Both the position numbers and the translations under genes were made by a program. DNA of 64,000 nt from Methanosarcina acetivorans C2A. Lineage in GTDB: Archaea > Halobacteriota > Methanosarcinia > Methanosarcinales > Methanosarcinaceae. The DNA is taken from contig NC_003552.1 of NCBI RefSeq assembly GCF_000007345.1, positions 434,001 to 498,000 of the forward strand, in the 5' to 3' direction. The notes below the pieces were generated by a model, which did no database searches, was not told the DNA's origin, and worked only from the letters and a program-made list of their open reading frames with translations. Shown in pieces: positions 45,045-55,539 of the stretch. The number at the start of each line of letters is the position of its first letter. Position 1 is the first letter of the stretch.

Positions 45045-45592
45045 ATCCCTAAAATGTTGCTATCATAGTCAGTAGAATCGGGATCATAATAAAACTTACT
45101 AAGATATCGATTTTAATAAAGACTTTCCAGGTCTTCAAGGATAAACATTTTTTAGTTCAGATCAACCAGTCTCGCTTTCTTTTGATAATTTCTTACATAT
45201 TCTACAGCATCGGTTATTTCAGATACCCCAAACTCATTTCCATAATCTTTTAAGCCTTAAACAAAATGCTTGAGCAATAAGTAAAGAGTGTGGCAAAGAG
45301 TAATGATAATTCTCATGTATGAACCTGTTAATATCATCCAAAACGTATTGTGGAACCATTAAACGCAACATACTTGATAATCTCCCAACAAATAGAGTCT
45401 TTCATTGGTCATCGGTTAAGGAATTTTTTGCCTGAAAGCTATCGGTTTTGCACCAAAAGGCTGCCTTAAATTTTGACCTTATTACATGAAATCGATACCC
45501 AGTTTCAGTCCACAACACATTAAAATTATTGAGAATTGTTGTGAGAATGGAGGCAATTTATCACGATTCCTCACTTAACCGAAGACGCATGT
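45045..45592. repeat. Dispersed repeat, copy B
   Basis: Matches copy A (38606-39367) without the roughly 170-bp insert. The outer foldback arms CGGTTAAG (45413-45420) and CTTAACCG (45574-45581) are conserved. The inner arms have decayed (GCTATCGGTTTT against AAATCGATACCC), and the small-protein frame is broken. Confidence 0.75.
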
Positions 45593-45878
45593 AATGTGTT
45601 TATTTTACTCATAAAGCTAAAATTTGTTATCATTTTTGCTAAATTTATATAAAGTAACTTCTATAAGCAGTACTTGGAAGTAAAGATGTCAAACAATTTG
45701 ACAGAGCATTACTACCGCCTTGAGAACTAATGCAAAAGTATTGAGAAATCAGTATCAACTACATAAGCCAGAAACTTCACCAAAAGAAAAAAATTCCAGA
45801 ACTTTGCCTCAAGGATTGAAAAAACATAAAAACTGAATAGAAACAAAGTAAGGGTCCTTCATTGAGGTCCCAAATCCC

Positions 45879-45990
45879 GGTTGTGTTGCAAAAATTTTCT
45901 TCTCGCACTTTAAGGCTATAATTGATACTTTTATGTACCATTTTCCAGGTGATTAGAGTTGTTAACTTTCAGAATTTTTGCAACAAAACC
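45879..45990. mobile_element. MITE-like element with about 20-bp inverted ends
   Basis: The left end GGTTGTGTTGCAAAAATT and the right end AATTTTTGCAACAAAACC are inverted repeats with one mismatch in 18. The element is 112 bp long and non-coding. No flanking target duplication is clear. Confidence 0.7.
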
Positions 45991-46079
45991 AGTATTTTCA
46001 TGTCGAAGAGTAAAATCTGTATTTATACTTTATTTAGTCACATATCAAACGAAAAACTTACGGATAAAGTGAGGTTTAC

Positions 46080-46400
46080 ATGACAAAGAAAATTAAGTTA
46101 TCAGAAATGACAGGCATATTAAAAGACGTACAAATACTATCTCTTGAAGGGGTAACTATAGAAGGAGACACCGAGCTCGATCTTGATGGACTCGGGAGCG
46201 GCTTTGATCCGATGCTTTCTGCTGCTCTCGGACAGGAATGTTCAATGATTGCACAGCAGTTATCAAGATTTAATAGCATGTTCGGCGTCCCTGTGGGCAA
46301 AGGTGCTCCCAAAGTCGCTCCTGCAGTTTCCCCTTCTCCTGCAACCAAAATATAAAGACCTTATCTGCCAAATAAGCATGGAATTCTTGCAAAATGGCTC
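46080..46400 (+). pseudogene. cdhD: N-terminal fragment of ACDS delta subunit (CdhD)
   Basis: The first 91 codons (stop at 46353-46355) match the N-terminus of the delta subunit of acetyl-CoA decarbonylase/synthase: [20 protein letters not shown], then [31 protein letters not shown] and AVSPSP. The family then continues KLKDLIP; here the matching K-Y-K-D-L-I appears after a frameshift at about 46347, ending soon. The intact subunit is well over 400 residues and carries the corrinoid-binding part, absent here. Its upstream region and start are intact, so the short peptide could still be made, but it cannot carry out the enzyme function. Confidence 0.8.
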
Positions 46401-46426
46401 AAAAACGGATAATCCCTTATTTTTAT

Positions 46427-46830
46427 ATTTATGTTATCTACGAAGCTAAAATCTATTATCTAAACCCATATCTTTAGTTATTTTTTGAGTATAATTAGAT
46501 TTTTTATATTTATCCCACTTTCCGCAGTAAATTTTCGCATATTCACATTTTTTCCTGCTATCGATTTTCAATAAAACGTGGATTTATTGGACTTTTATGC
46601 AGGAGGTAAAGCAGCTATATGGTGTATCATAGAGACAAAAAACGATATCATTCAATTTTCACCAAGTTCCATTAGAAGTCCAAATTAATTTGATTTGTTT
46701 CAAAAACGCTATCAGGGAAAATATTGATTTTTGAAAAAATACTGCGGAATGTGGGATTTATGTTATCTACGAAGCTAAAATCTATTATCTAAACCCATAT
46801 CTTTAGTTATTTTTTGAGTATAATTAGATT
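46427..46830. repeat. 81-bp tandem repeat split by a MITE-like element
   Basis: 75 bp are identical at 46427-46501 and 46756-46830. The sequence ATTTAT that begins the unit also lies at 46508-46513, exactly 81 bp after the first. The simplest reading is an 81-bp tandem duplication whose second unit was interrupted by the element at 46514-46755. Confidence 0.8.
46514..46755. mobile_element. MITE-like element with 16-bp terminal inverted repeats
   Basis: 242 bp. The ends CCCACTTTCCGCAGTA (46514-46529) and TACTGCGGAATGTGGG (46740-46755) pair with one mismatch. It is flanked by ATTTAT on both sides (46508-46513 and 46756-46761), a likely 6-bp target duplication. No coding capacity. Confidence 0.75.
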
Positions 46831-47090
46831 AGTTGTTCATTAATGTCAGACTGATGTTTTTCATGATTTAATCTCAAACAAAGCTTTCAATCTCATTTAT
46901 TTTTCCAAATTGTAGATTATCTTCAGCATAGCCAAAATAGTTAGGGAAGTAAAATCTGGAAGCGAGTAGCCTGTAGTTTCAAAGAAGCCCGATTTTCTTT
47001 CTAAAACCTAGGATTAATCCAATAACGGAAAGGAAAATTATTGTTTTCGTTCAATTTAACTATTTGGTATGATTTAGACCTGGAGCTATT

Positions 47091-47374
47091 ATGGCAAAAG
47101 TCGAAAAAGTTTTACTATTACTTAAAAATATGGTATATGAGAGCAACAGCCCGCAGGAAACTCTCAAATTTGCAAAGTTTTACCGGAGTAAGGGACTCAA
47201 AGTACTGGTGATTCTATGGGGACCTATGGGTGTGCTGCTTGCAAAAAAAGATAAAACCAGAGGATCACCAAAATATGATTCCATTGTTCAGGAGTGCATT
47301 GACATGGGAGTAGAGTTTCGGTGCTGTCAGCTTGCCTCAGATATGATCGGGTTTAATAAAGAGGAATTAATTCC
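47091..47374 (+). pseudogene. DsrE-family protein, truncated by an IS
   Basis: About 95 codons of a DsrE/peroxiredoxin-like sulfur-relay family protein: KVLLLLKNMVYESNSPQETL, GLKVLVILWGPMGVLLAKKD, and ECIDMGVEFRCCQLASDMIG, which contains the conserved Cys position. After EELIP the frame runs into IS sequence at 47375 and ends 22 codons later, so the natural C-terminus (usually another 15-25 residues) is lost. The gene has a good start with upstream GGAGCT. Confidence 0.75.
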
Positions 47375-48028
47375 GACACAATTCCATAATTTAGTGATTT
47401 CTCATTTTTTTCCATCCTTTAAACTTCAATTTCTCTGCTAACTTCCTAAATAAACTGTAATATAACCCTTGAGAAACAATTTTTTTGGCATTTCTGCCAA
47501 AGAATTCTTTTACTTCTGTAATTTTTCACTGAACCTATTGACTAAAATCGACACGCTCCGCTATGTCATTCTGAACTACTCTCTCAAAAATAGATATTAC
47601 TAAAGCTTAAATGGAGAAAATAATCTGAACAATTCCATAAATGACTTTTGTGGTTTCTTAAGTAAATTTAATCTTCTCATCTGAGTAAGTTTAATCCGAT
47701 TTTCAATTCCTTTGTCAGTTCTAAACTTCTTCTTGTTATCCGTTTTTAGACTTTTTGAATAATAGCTTTCGATAGGGTTATTTGTCGCTGGCGCTCCTGG
47801 AAGATAATGGAACAAAGTAAGATTTAACCAGTGTTTATTGATCATCCACAATCGTTTTTGAACCTTTTCATCATATGTTCTTATATTTTCCATTAATTTA
47901 TCAAAGTTATATTTTGCTTTTTCAAGACTATTACGTGGAAGATTTTCCTTTTTTCTTCTGATTTCAAGCTTTAATTTATGTCTATACTGGCAAAATTCCT
48001 TTTTTGCTTTTTTAATCCATTCTTGATG
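47375..48028 (-). mobile_element. Truncated second copy of the zinc-ribbon transposase IS
   Basis: 654 bp almost identical to 36591-37244, covering one terminus and the last part of the transposase gene (97 codons from 47893 on the minus strand). The rest of the element is missing; the cut coincides exactly with the end of the IS481-like element. Confidence 0.9.
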
Positions 48029-49008
48029 TGTTTTATCCCGAAATTATTTCGCGCTAAATATGTCGGTTGTAATCCCTTATCTTTTGTGAAACTTAATGGA
48101 AAAAAGATACGTTGGATCATTGCTCAAAAATCGAAAGGTGAATCTACCTCGACGATAGCTGAGATCCAGGGGATCTCAGCCCGTCGAGTTCAGCAGATCT
48201 ACAAAGAATACGTTGAAACTGGTCAGCTTCCTCAAGTTGGCATTAATCTTGGAAGACCAAAGAACCCCTTATCCTCCTCTGATCAGGAATTGATTGACCA
48301 AACTTACTCTGATTATAAGTTTGGAGCCTGTTACCTTGAGATTCTCATCGAAGGCAAATATAATCGTAAGATATCTCATAACAGAATCCATAACTATCTA
48401 CTTAGCATGGACCTTGCCAAGGAAAACCGAAAAAAGAAACAGAGAAGAAAATGGTGTAGATACGAACGCGAACACAGCATGTCTGCTGCACACATCGATT
48501 GGCATGAGAATCCCCTGTTAGGACTTCAAGTCTGTGCCATTCTTGATGATTCATCAAGAATGATAATTGCAGGTGGAGAGTACGTTCATTGCAACACGGA
48601 GAACACCATTAAAGTGATTGATGAACTTGTTAAAGAGTACTGGGACATATACCCTTTAAGAGAGCTCATTATGGATCATGGAAGTGAATTCGGAGCTCAC
48701 AGGATTAATAAGGATGGTTCATGGGATAGTGACTTTAAAAGATGCATTGAAGAACTTGGAATCAAACCAATACTTGCAAGGGTAAGACATCCTCAGACAA
48801 ACGGAAAAATAGAGAAATGGTTCGATACATATCAAAGGTTTAGAGGAGAGTTTGAATCATTTGAAGAATTCGTACAGTGGTATAACAAGAGGCCTCATGG
48901 AGCTTTGAAACTTGAACAGTTAGAATCGCCACAGGAAGCATTCTGGAATAGATTACCAGTTGAGGCAAAGTTCAGAATAGGAGTGAGATTGTTTGGGTGG
49001 TGAAAACA
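48029..49008 (+). mobile_element. IS481-like insertion sequence
   Basis: 980 bp with inverted ends starting TGTTTT and ending AAAACA, typical TGT...ACA termini. It encodes one rve-type transposase. The sequences on either side belong to unrelated broken genes (a truncated IS at the left, an RND exporter at the right) and show at most a 2-bp direct repeat, so the right flank was probably deleted after insertion. Confidence 0.8.
48086..49003 (+). CDS. IS481-like transposase (rve integrase core)
   Basis: About 305 residues from GTG 48086. An N-terminal helix-turn-helix (KSKGESTSTIAEIQGISARR) is followed by the integrase core. The catalytic triad is visible: Asp in SAAHIDWHENPL, Asp in ELIMDHGSEFGAH, and Glu in NGKIEKWFDTY. 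The open frame extends upstream into the truncated IS, but that part cannot be native. The gene appears intact. Confidence 0.85.
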   Translation: MKLNGKKIRWIIAQKSKGESTSTIAEIQGISARRVQQIYKEYVETGQLPQVGINLGRPKNPLSSSDQELIDQTYSDYKFGACYLEILIEGKYNRKISHNRIHNYLLSMDLAKENRKKKQRRKWCRYEREHSMSAAHIDWHENPLLGLQVCAILDDSSRMIIAGGEYVHCNTENTIKVIDELVKEYWDIYPLRELIMDHGSEFGAHRINKDGSWDSDFKRCIEELGIKPILARVRHPQTNGKIEKWFDTYQRFRGEFESFEEFVQWYNKRPHGALKLEQLESPQEAFWNRLPVEAKFRIGVRLFGW

Positions 49009-49875
49009 TGGACAAGAGGAAAAAAGTTTCAAAGCGAAATTATTTCAGGACAAAACAAAGCAAATTTCGGTGAGATTCCGGATAGTTCAGAGGAGATACA
49101 GGCGATCTACGATCAGCTTTCTGATACAGAGAGGGATGCCTATCTCGAGGGAGGGACAATTACCCTACTGAACTTTAACATCGGCGACGCAATGGGCGAG
49201 CTTGGTCTTGAAGGAATAGAAGCTCTTTCTGGCATTGTAGAAGAGGACCTTCTGTGGATGGCACCACCACCTGGTGTGCATGTAACGATAACCGGTGACT
49301 CCGTAGTTTATGTTGCATTAATATCTGCTCTGACTTCAGGCAGGGTTTTCGTGACTGCACTTGGTATTATCCTTGTATTTGCAGGCCTGCTGGTAATATA
49401 CAGGGATTTGCTCAAAGCCATTACACCTGTCATCACCATGGCTATGGTTGTAGGTTGGTCTGGAGGACTAATGTACTTTACAGGAATAGAGTACACACCA
49501 ATGACTGCGACTCTGGGAGCATTGATTCTTGCTGTTGGGTCGGAATATTCTATTCTAATGATGGAACGCTATTTTGAAGAAAGGGATAAGGGCTGTGATC
49601 CTGAGGAAGCTATGCAGGAAGCATGCATTAAGATCGGAAAGGCTATTGCGACCTCGGGTCTTACTACCGTATTTGGTTTCGCTGCTCTAATTGTTTCACC
49701 ATTCACGATCACAAGTAATTTTGGTCTTATCACAGTACTGGATGTGATACTTGCATTACTTGCAACATTTGTTATTTTCCCTCCAATTATAGTTACACTG
49801 GATAAATACAGGAAAAAAGGAAAAACTTCCACGAATCACACAACAGGTCCGGTTCAGGTGGAAGTAATATATTGA
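49009..49875 (+). pseudogene. C-terminal part of an RND/MMPL-family exporter
   Basis: About 289 codons, from the end of the IS481-like element to a normal stop. Membrane helices typical of the second RND half are present: TALGIILVFAGLLVIYRDLL, ITMAMVVGWSGGLMYFTGIE, LGALILAVGSEYSILMMERY with the family's acidic residue pattern, and the last helix TVLDVILALLATFVIFPPII. The N-terminal two thirds are missing. Archaeal MMPL genes of this type are often followed by a COG1361 surface protein gene, and the remains of one follow here. Confidence 0.8.
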
Positions 49876-49897
49876 AAAGCATTCAGGAGGCAATTAC

Positions 49898-50446
49898 CGA
49901 ATGAATGTGAGATATAATAATATAAGTGGTTTTAAAAAATGTACTACTTTACTATGGATATCAGGAAAATGTGCAGATCAACGGTGACAATGAAACTGAC
50001 CTTGGAACAACTAATGTGGAAGTAGGTCTCATATGAAAGTAGATCTCTGGTACGTAGCAGGCCAGCAGACGACCAGGTAAGTGTCATTGTTGACGAGGAA
50101 GCTGATTTTGAAGTAATCAATGTCACCGGAGAACTTGTTCTTGGAGAGGAAGGCATAATTCATGTTACTTACAAGAATGTTGGTGAAGAGGCCGTAAAAG
50201 ACGCAACTGTAAGAATAAGTTCTGATGATCTTTTCAGCACAACCGATGATCAGTCATTTATCCGATACTGTGAAGATCACAACAGAGGTTCTACTAACAG
50301 GTTCATCTGACTCCGGCTTTGGAGCATATGTGGGTATTGTTGTAATGCATATCTCTGTAATCGTGGCTGCAATAGGTGCTAAGAAATTTCTCGGAAAAAA
50401 GAAGAAGATAACTGATTTCTTATTTTTAGTATTCAGGGTAATCTGA
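49898..50446 (+). pseudogene. Remains of a COG1361-type surface protein gene
   Basis: One frame reads DEEADFEVINVTGELVLGEE and VTYKNVGEEAVKDATVRISS, a CARDB-like repeat. A frame change near 50255 leads to VKITTEVLLTGSSDSGFGAY, then a membrane helix and KKFLGKKKK. The gene is shortened and frameshifted. The pairing with the RND fragment indicates a former two-gene export operon. Confidence 0.6.
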
Positions 50447-50563
50447 ATGTGGAGAACAATAAAGAAACACTATTCAGCACAGTTACACAGCTTTTGCCAT
50501 ATATCGGATATCCCAGAATATCGAATGCGATTGCGTGTTTGTATGAAATGATACCTGAGTAGA
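50436..50563 (+). pseudogene. 3' remnant of a carboxymuconolactone decarboxylase gene
   Basis: This stretch matches the last 43 codons of the intact gene at 57915-58042 with about 85 percent identity (for example both contain ACACAGCTTTTGCC/ACTCAGCTATTGCC followed by ATATATCGGATATCC). Only the tail remains. It shows that a second copy of part of the redox cassette once lay here. Confidence 0.8.
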
Positions 50564-50647
50564 CTGTAATAGTAGATCAAAGAGATAGTTTTAATTTGCC
50601 ATAACTTTGTAATGCGTATCCTTATATATTATTATTCACAATAGCTG

Positions 50648-50661
50648 TGACTGATCAGTCA
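50648..50661. promoter_or_regulatory. TetR-type operator at the cupin promoter
   Basis: TGACTGATCAGTCA is a perfect 14-bp palindrome. A TATA-like CTTATATATT at 50621-50630 is about 30 bp away centre to centre, so the site covers the predicted transcription start. Confidence 0.65.
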
Positions 50662-50704
50662 ATCATGGATATTATCATCTAAATGTAAAGCGCCTCAGAA
50701 TTGA

Positions 50705-50718
50705 TGACTGATTACTCA
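50705..50718. promoter_or_regulatory. Second TetR-type operator in the cupin leader
   Basis: TGACTGATTACTCA, 57 bp downstream of the perfect site and about 58 bp before the cupin ATG. One half-site is imperfect. Confidence 0.5.
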
Positions 50719-50775
50719 ATCCCATTAGTCCTTGAGTATCTAAGACTTTCAGAAAAAGAAAATTGAGGATTTAAT

Positions 50776-51201
50776 ATGAGCGATTCAAATAATCTAAGTG
50801 AGAGTGTAATTTTCCCGAAAGGAGAAGAACTTCCGGAGTTTTTAAGCAAGTATTTTTCAGGTAAAGTATGGGTTAGCATGCTGGTTGGAAGGGATAATGA
50901 ATTTAATTGTCCCATCGGCAATGTGACATTCGAACCCGGATGCATAAATAACTGGCATAAGCATCCCGGAGGTCAGATCCTGTTAGTAACAGGCGGACGT
51001 GGTTACTATCAGGAAGAGGGAAAGCCTGCAAGGGAACTTAAACCTGGTGATATAGTGACAATAGCACCAGATGTAAAGCACTGGCATGGGGCAGCACATG
51101 ACAGCTGGTTCGTACATCTTTCCGTTGAGACAAATGCCAACGCAGGCCCGGCAGAATGGCTAGAACCTGTAGCTGATGAAGACTACAGTAAATTGAAATG
51201 A
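50776..51201 (+). CDS. Cupin-domain protein
   Basis: 141 residues, one cupin barrel. Metal ligands are visible: W-H-K-H-P-G-G-Q in motif 1 (NNWHKHPGGQILLVTGGRGY) and a His in motif 2 (DVKHWHGAAHDSWFVHLSVE). Small cupins of this type commonly accompany carboxymuconolactone decarboxylase-like and oxidoreductase genes. A close paralogue is at 63069-63494, over 80 percent identical. It is the first gene behind the TetR-type operators, and the alcohol dehydrogenase gene follows. Exact chemistry unknown. Confidence 0.85.
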   Translation: MSDSNNLSESVIFPKGEELPEFLSKYFSGKVWVSMLVGRDNEFNCPIGNVTFEPGCINNWHKHPGGQILLVTGGRGYYQEEGKPARELKPGDIVTIAPDVKHWHGAAHDSWFVHLSVETNANAGPAEWLEPVADEDYSKLK

Positions 51202-51270
51202 ATTTGGTTGAGGAAATTAAGAATTCGAATTGAAGTTAAAAGTTACAAAGTAAATAAGAGGTGCATAAAT

Positions 51271-52335
51271 ATGGCGGAAAATATTCAATCAAAAGGTTAT
51301 GCTGGAAAAGATGAGTCAGGAAAGCTAGTTCCCTGGTCTTTTGAAAGAAGACCTGTAGGTAATAATGACATTCTAATTGACATTAAATACTGTGGAGTTT
51401 GTCATTCCGACATTCATCAGATCAAAGGACACTGGGGACCACAACAATATCCACAAGTGCCTGGTCATGAAATTGTGGGTGTGGTTGCTGCTGTTGGAAA
51501 GAACGTAACAAACTTCAAAGTCGGTGATCGTGCAGGAGTCGGGTGCATGGTTAGCAGTTGTATGGAGTGTGAAAGCTGCAAGAATGGTGAAGAACATCAT
51601 TGCGACAACAATGCAACTATAATGACATATGGTTATCTGGAAGAATCATCACCTACAGGTATAAGCCAGGGAGGATATTCCCAAAATATCGTTGTCGCCG
51701 AGCATTTTGCGATAAAGATACCCGACTCCATAGATCTTCAGGAAGCTGCTCCATTACTATGTGCCGGTATTACTATTTATTCACCTTTAATGAAAGCTAA
51801 TATCAAAAAAGGGGACAAGGTAGGAGTTGCAGGAATTGGTGGACTGGGACACATGGCTATTAAATTAGCCGTATCAAAAGGTGCCGAAGTTTATGCCTTT
51901 ACAACCACTGAAAGCAAAAAAGAAGATTGCCTTGCATTCGGAGCAACGGAAGTTATTGTTGTTAACTCACCAAGCGACCTACAACCATGGAAAGGAAAAA
52001 TGGATTACATGATATCCACAATTCCATACGCATACGAAATGTCATCATACATTGATTGCGTAAAACCATACGGATACTTCACTCAAGTAGGACAACCAAT
52101 TGGAGGAGAACTCACAATTAACAACTTCAATATGATTTTCAACAGAGTAAACTTCAATGGATCACTTATTGGAGGAATCCCGGAAACTCAGGAAGTGGTT
52201 GATTATTGTGCAGAAAATAAGATCTATCCACAAATTCGGATGATCGAACCTGAAATGATCAATGAGACATGGGATAAGGTCGTAAATAAAGAAGCTCGCT
52301 ATCGATATGTAATTGACATGTCATCCTTAAAATAA
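51271..52335 (+). CDS. Zinc-dependent alcohol dehydrogenase, CAD-like
   Basis: 354 residues, medium-chain dehydrogenase family, NADP(H)-dependent aldehyde reductase branch by pattern. Catalytic zinc ligands are Cys in YCGVCHSDIHQIKGHWG and His-Glu in VPGHEIVGVV. The structural zinc site is C-M-E-C-E-S-C-(7)-C near residues 97-111. The dinucleotide fold has VAGIGGLGHMAIKLAVSKGA. The true start is ATG 51271 behind GAGGTG; an upstream TTG frame is not needed. It is likely co-transcribed with the cupin gene 69 bp upstream. Substrate unknown, probably an aldehyde. Confidence 0.9.
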   Translation: MAENIQSKGYAGKDESGKLVPWSFERRPVGNNDILIDIKYCGVCHSDIHQIKGHWGPQQYPQVPGHEIVGVVAAVGKNVTNFKVGDRAGVGCMVSSCMECESCKNGEEHHCDNNATIMTYGYLEESSPTGISQGGYSQNIVVAEHFAIKIPDSIDLQEAAPLLCAGITIYSPLMKANIKKGDKVGVAGIGGLGHMAIKLAVSKGAEVYAFTTTESKKEDCLAFGATEVIVVNSPSDLQPWKGKMDYMISTIPYAYEMSSYIDCVKPYGYFTQVGQPIGGELTINNFNMIFNRVNFNGSLIGGIPETQEVVDYCAENKIYPQIRMIEPEMINETWDKVVNKEARYRYVIDMSSLK

Positions 52336-52505
52336 GATCTAACTAGGTTCTTACTTTTTTACCAGTCACAATTTCAAATAGTTTGTTGCTGGTACCTGCA
52401 ATTAAGGATTGCTTCAAAGAAAAAAGATGGATGGATCGCAGAATAATTTGCAATATAGATTTTCTTATGAAATAATGAAAGTATCTGGAAAGTGAGCTAA
52501 GATAT

Positions 52506-53600
52506 ATGGAATACAGAACTTTGCCGCATGGCGGTGACAGGATCAGCACAATTGGCATTGGCGCAGGAAGTCTACGTGAATCTACATCACAGGAAATCAA
52601 AGACATCATCGATTATGGCATGGAAAATGGCATAAACCTTATTGACACGGTTATGTATGATTCCAGCGCAGCGGAGCCCATAGCACAGGCGCTTAAAGGA
52701 CGGCAGGACGAGATGAACATGCAGGTGCATCTGGGTGCCGTCTACCCCAGTGGAATATATTCGAGAACAAGAGTTCTTTCAAAAATTAAGAGCGGGTTTG
52801 AGAAGGAACTTAAAAAATACGGTGCCGACTACGCTGATATCGGCATTATACATTGTGTTGATGAGGTTAATGATTTTGAAAAGATCATGTCGGACGGTCT
52901 TTTTGACTACGCTCGAAAGCTAAAGCAGGAAGGAACCATTCGCTATCTTGGTTTTTCTTCACATTCTCCGGATATCTGCAGACTTTTTATAGAGACCGGA
53001 GAGGTCGATATTTTTATGTTCAGCCTCAACGCCGCCTATGATTTTGAACCGTCACGTGGAAAGCTGGCTTTATCACACGAGCGCATGGAACTCTATCGAG
53101 AATGTGAAAAACGTGGCATTGGCATCACGGTCATGAAGCCTTATGGCGGCGGACAGTTGCTGAACGCAAAGACATCTCCTTTCGGCCGTAGCATGACAAT
53201 CCCTCAGTGCATACAGTATGCGCTGGACCGCCCGGCTGTTCTCTCGTGTCTGCCGGGCGTACGCTCCAGAGCAGATTTGGAGGATGTACTTAAATACTAC
53301 TCCGCTTCTGGAGAAGAACGGGACTATTCTTTTATCGGCAGTTTGCCGCACCGAGACATGCAGGGCACCTGCATTTATTGTAATCACTGTCAACCGTGCC
53401 CGTCTGGGATCGATATCGGTGCAGTAAACAAATATCTGGATCTGGAAAAAGCGGGTGATGAACTCGCCAAAGACCATTACATGAAATTAAGCAAAAATGC
53501 AAATGACTGCACTGAATGTGGTGTTTGCGAAGAGAACTGTCCTTTCCATGTAGATGTCCGCAGCAGGATGAAAGAAGCCAGGAATTGTTTTGAAAAATAA
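52506..53600 (+). CDS. Aldo/keto reductase with C-terminal ferredoxin domain
   Basis: 364 residues. The barrel starts with YRTLPHGGDRISTIGIGAGS and contains NLIDTVMYDSS (Asp and Tyr of the aldo/keto reductase tetrad). Where the family normally has T-K for the catalytic Lys, this protein reads MQVHLGAVYP, so the Lys seems to be replaced. A ferredoxin-like tail has CIYCNHCQPCPSGIDIG and CTECGVCEENCPFHVDVR, eight Cys in two 4Fe-4S patterns. Codon use is more GC-rich than its neighbours, suggesting transfer, probably from a bacterial anaerobe. Reaction unknown. Confidence 0.85.
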   Translation: MEYRTLPHGGDRISTIGIGAGSLRESTSQEIKDIIDYGMENGINLIDTVMYDSSAAEPIAQALKGRQDEMNMQVHLGAVYPSGIYSRTRVLSKIKSGFEKELKKYGADYADIGIIHCVDEVNDFEKIMSDGLFDYARKLKQEGTIRYLGFSSHSPDICRLFIETGEVDIFMFSLNAAYDFEPSRGKLALSHERMELYRECEKRGIGITVMKPYGGGQLLNAKTSPFGRSMTIPQCIQYALDRPAVLSCLPGVRSRADLEDVLKYYSASGEERDYSFIGSLPHRDMQGTCIYCNHCQPCPSGIDIGAVNKYLDLEKAGDELAKDHYMKLSKNANDCTECGVCEENCPFHVDVRSRMKEARNCFEK

Positions 53601-53654
53601 AAATAGCGAATAAAGAGGATAATTTTAGTGACTAAAAAAGAATTTACGAGTTAC

Positions 53655-54828
<1,174 letters not shown>

Positions 54829-54848
54829 GTCATGATCGAGGTATGAGA

Positions 54849-55485
54849 ATGAAAGTATTAATTGGTGAACGGAAGTCCGCATGAGAAAGGTTGTACCTAT
54901 ACTGCTCTTACGGAAGTAGCAAAGACTTTGAATGAAGAAGGGATTGACACAGAAATTTTTTGGATCGGAAAAAAACCACTTACCGGGTGCACTGCCTGCA
55001 AGAGCTGCACCAAAACAGGGCGCTGTGCATTTAATGACCGTGCCAACGATTTTCTTGATATTGCCAAAGGTGCCGATGGATTCATTTTCGGTTCTCCGGT
55101 GCATTATGCATCTGCTACCGGCGCGATCACATCTTTTATGGATTGCGTTTTCTATTCTGACCTGCTGGGAGGCAGACAGTCTTTTTATCTGAAACCAGCA
55201 GCAACAGTCATCTCGGCGAGAAGAGCGGGAACAACAACTACATTTGACCAGCTTAATAAGTACTTCACACTTTCGGAGATGCCGGTTATTTCTTCCCGAT
55301 ATTGGAATATGGTTCATGGAGCAAAGCCGGAAGATGTTAAAAAGGATCTGGAAGGATTGCAGATCATGCGTGTGCTTGCACGAAATATGGCATGGTTCCT
55401 GAAGTGTAAAGAGGCTGGCATGAAAGCTGGCGTACCGCTCCCGGTGAAAGAAGAAAGGATGTCTACGAATTTTATTCGGGAATAA
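54849..55485 (+). pseudogene. NADPH-dependent FMN reductase / flavodoxin-like, 5' frameshift
   Basis: About 210 codons. The protein from 54862 reads LVNGSPHEKGCTYTALTEVA, ACKSCTKTGRCAFNDRANDF, GFIFGSPVHYASATGAITSF and RAGTTTTFDQLNKYF, the pattern of iron-sulfur flavoprotein or NADPH-dependent FMN reductase types. The natural start ATG 54849 (MKVL) is out of frame by one extra A at about 54861; removing it restores MKVLLVNGSPH. As written, only a TTG at 54862 without a ribosome binding site could start translation. Either a young frameshift or a sequence error. Confidence 0.75.
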
Positions 55486-55539
55486 TTATCATTTGGAATT
55501 TTAGATTGAAAATTAACAAACACAAAGAGTGGGATTAAA

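Noticed and set aside
46427-46830. The 75-bp direct repeats as the target-site duplication of the element between them
   Set aside because: Too long for a target duplication. An 81-bp tandem duplication with insertion at ATTTAT explains all positions.
47978-48085. N-terminal extension of the IS481-like transposase
   Set aside because: It is translated from the truncated IS to the left and from the terminal repeat, so it cannot be native.
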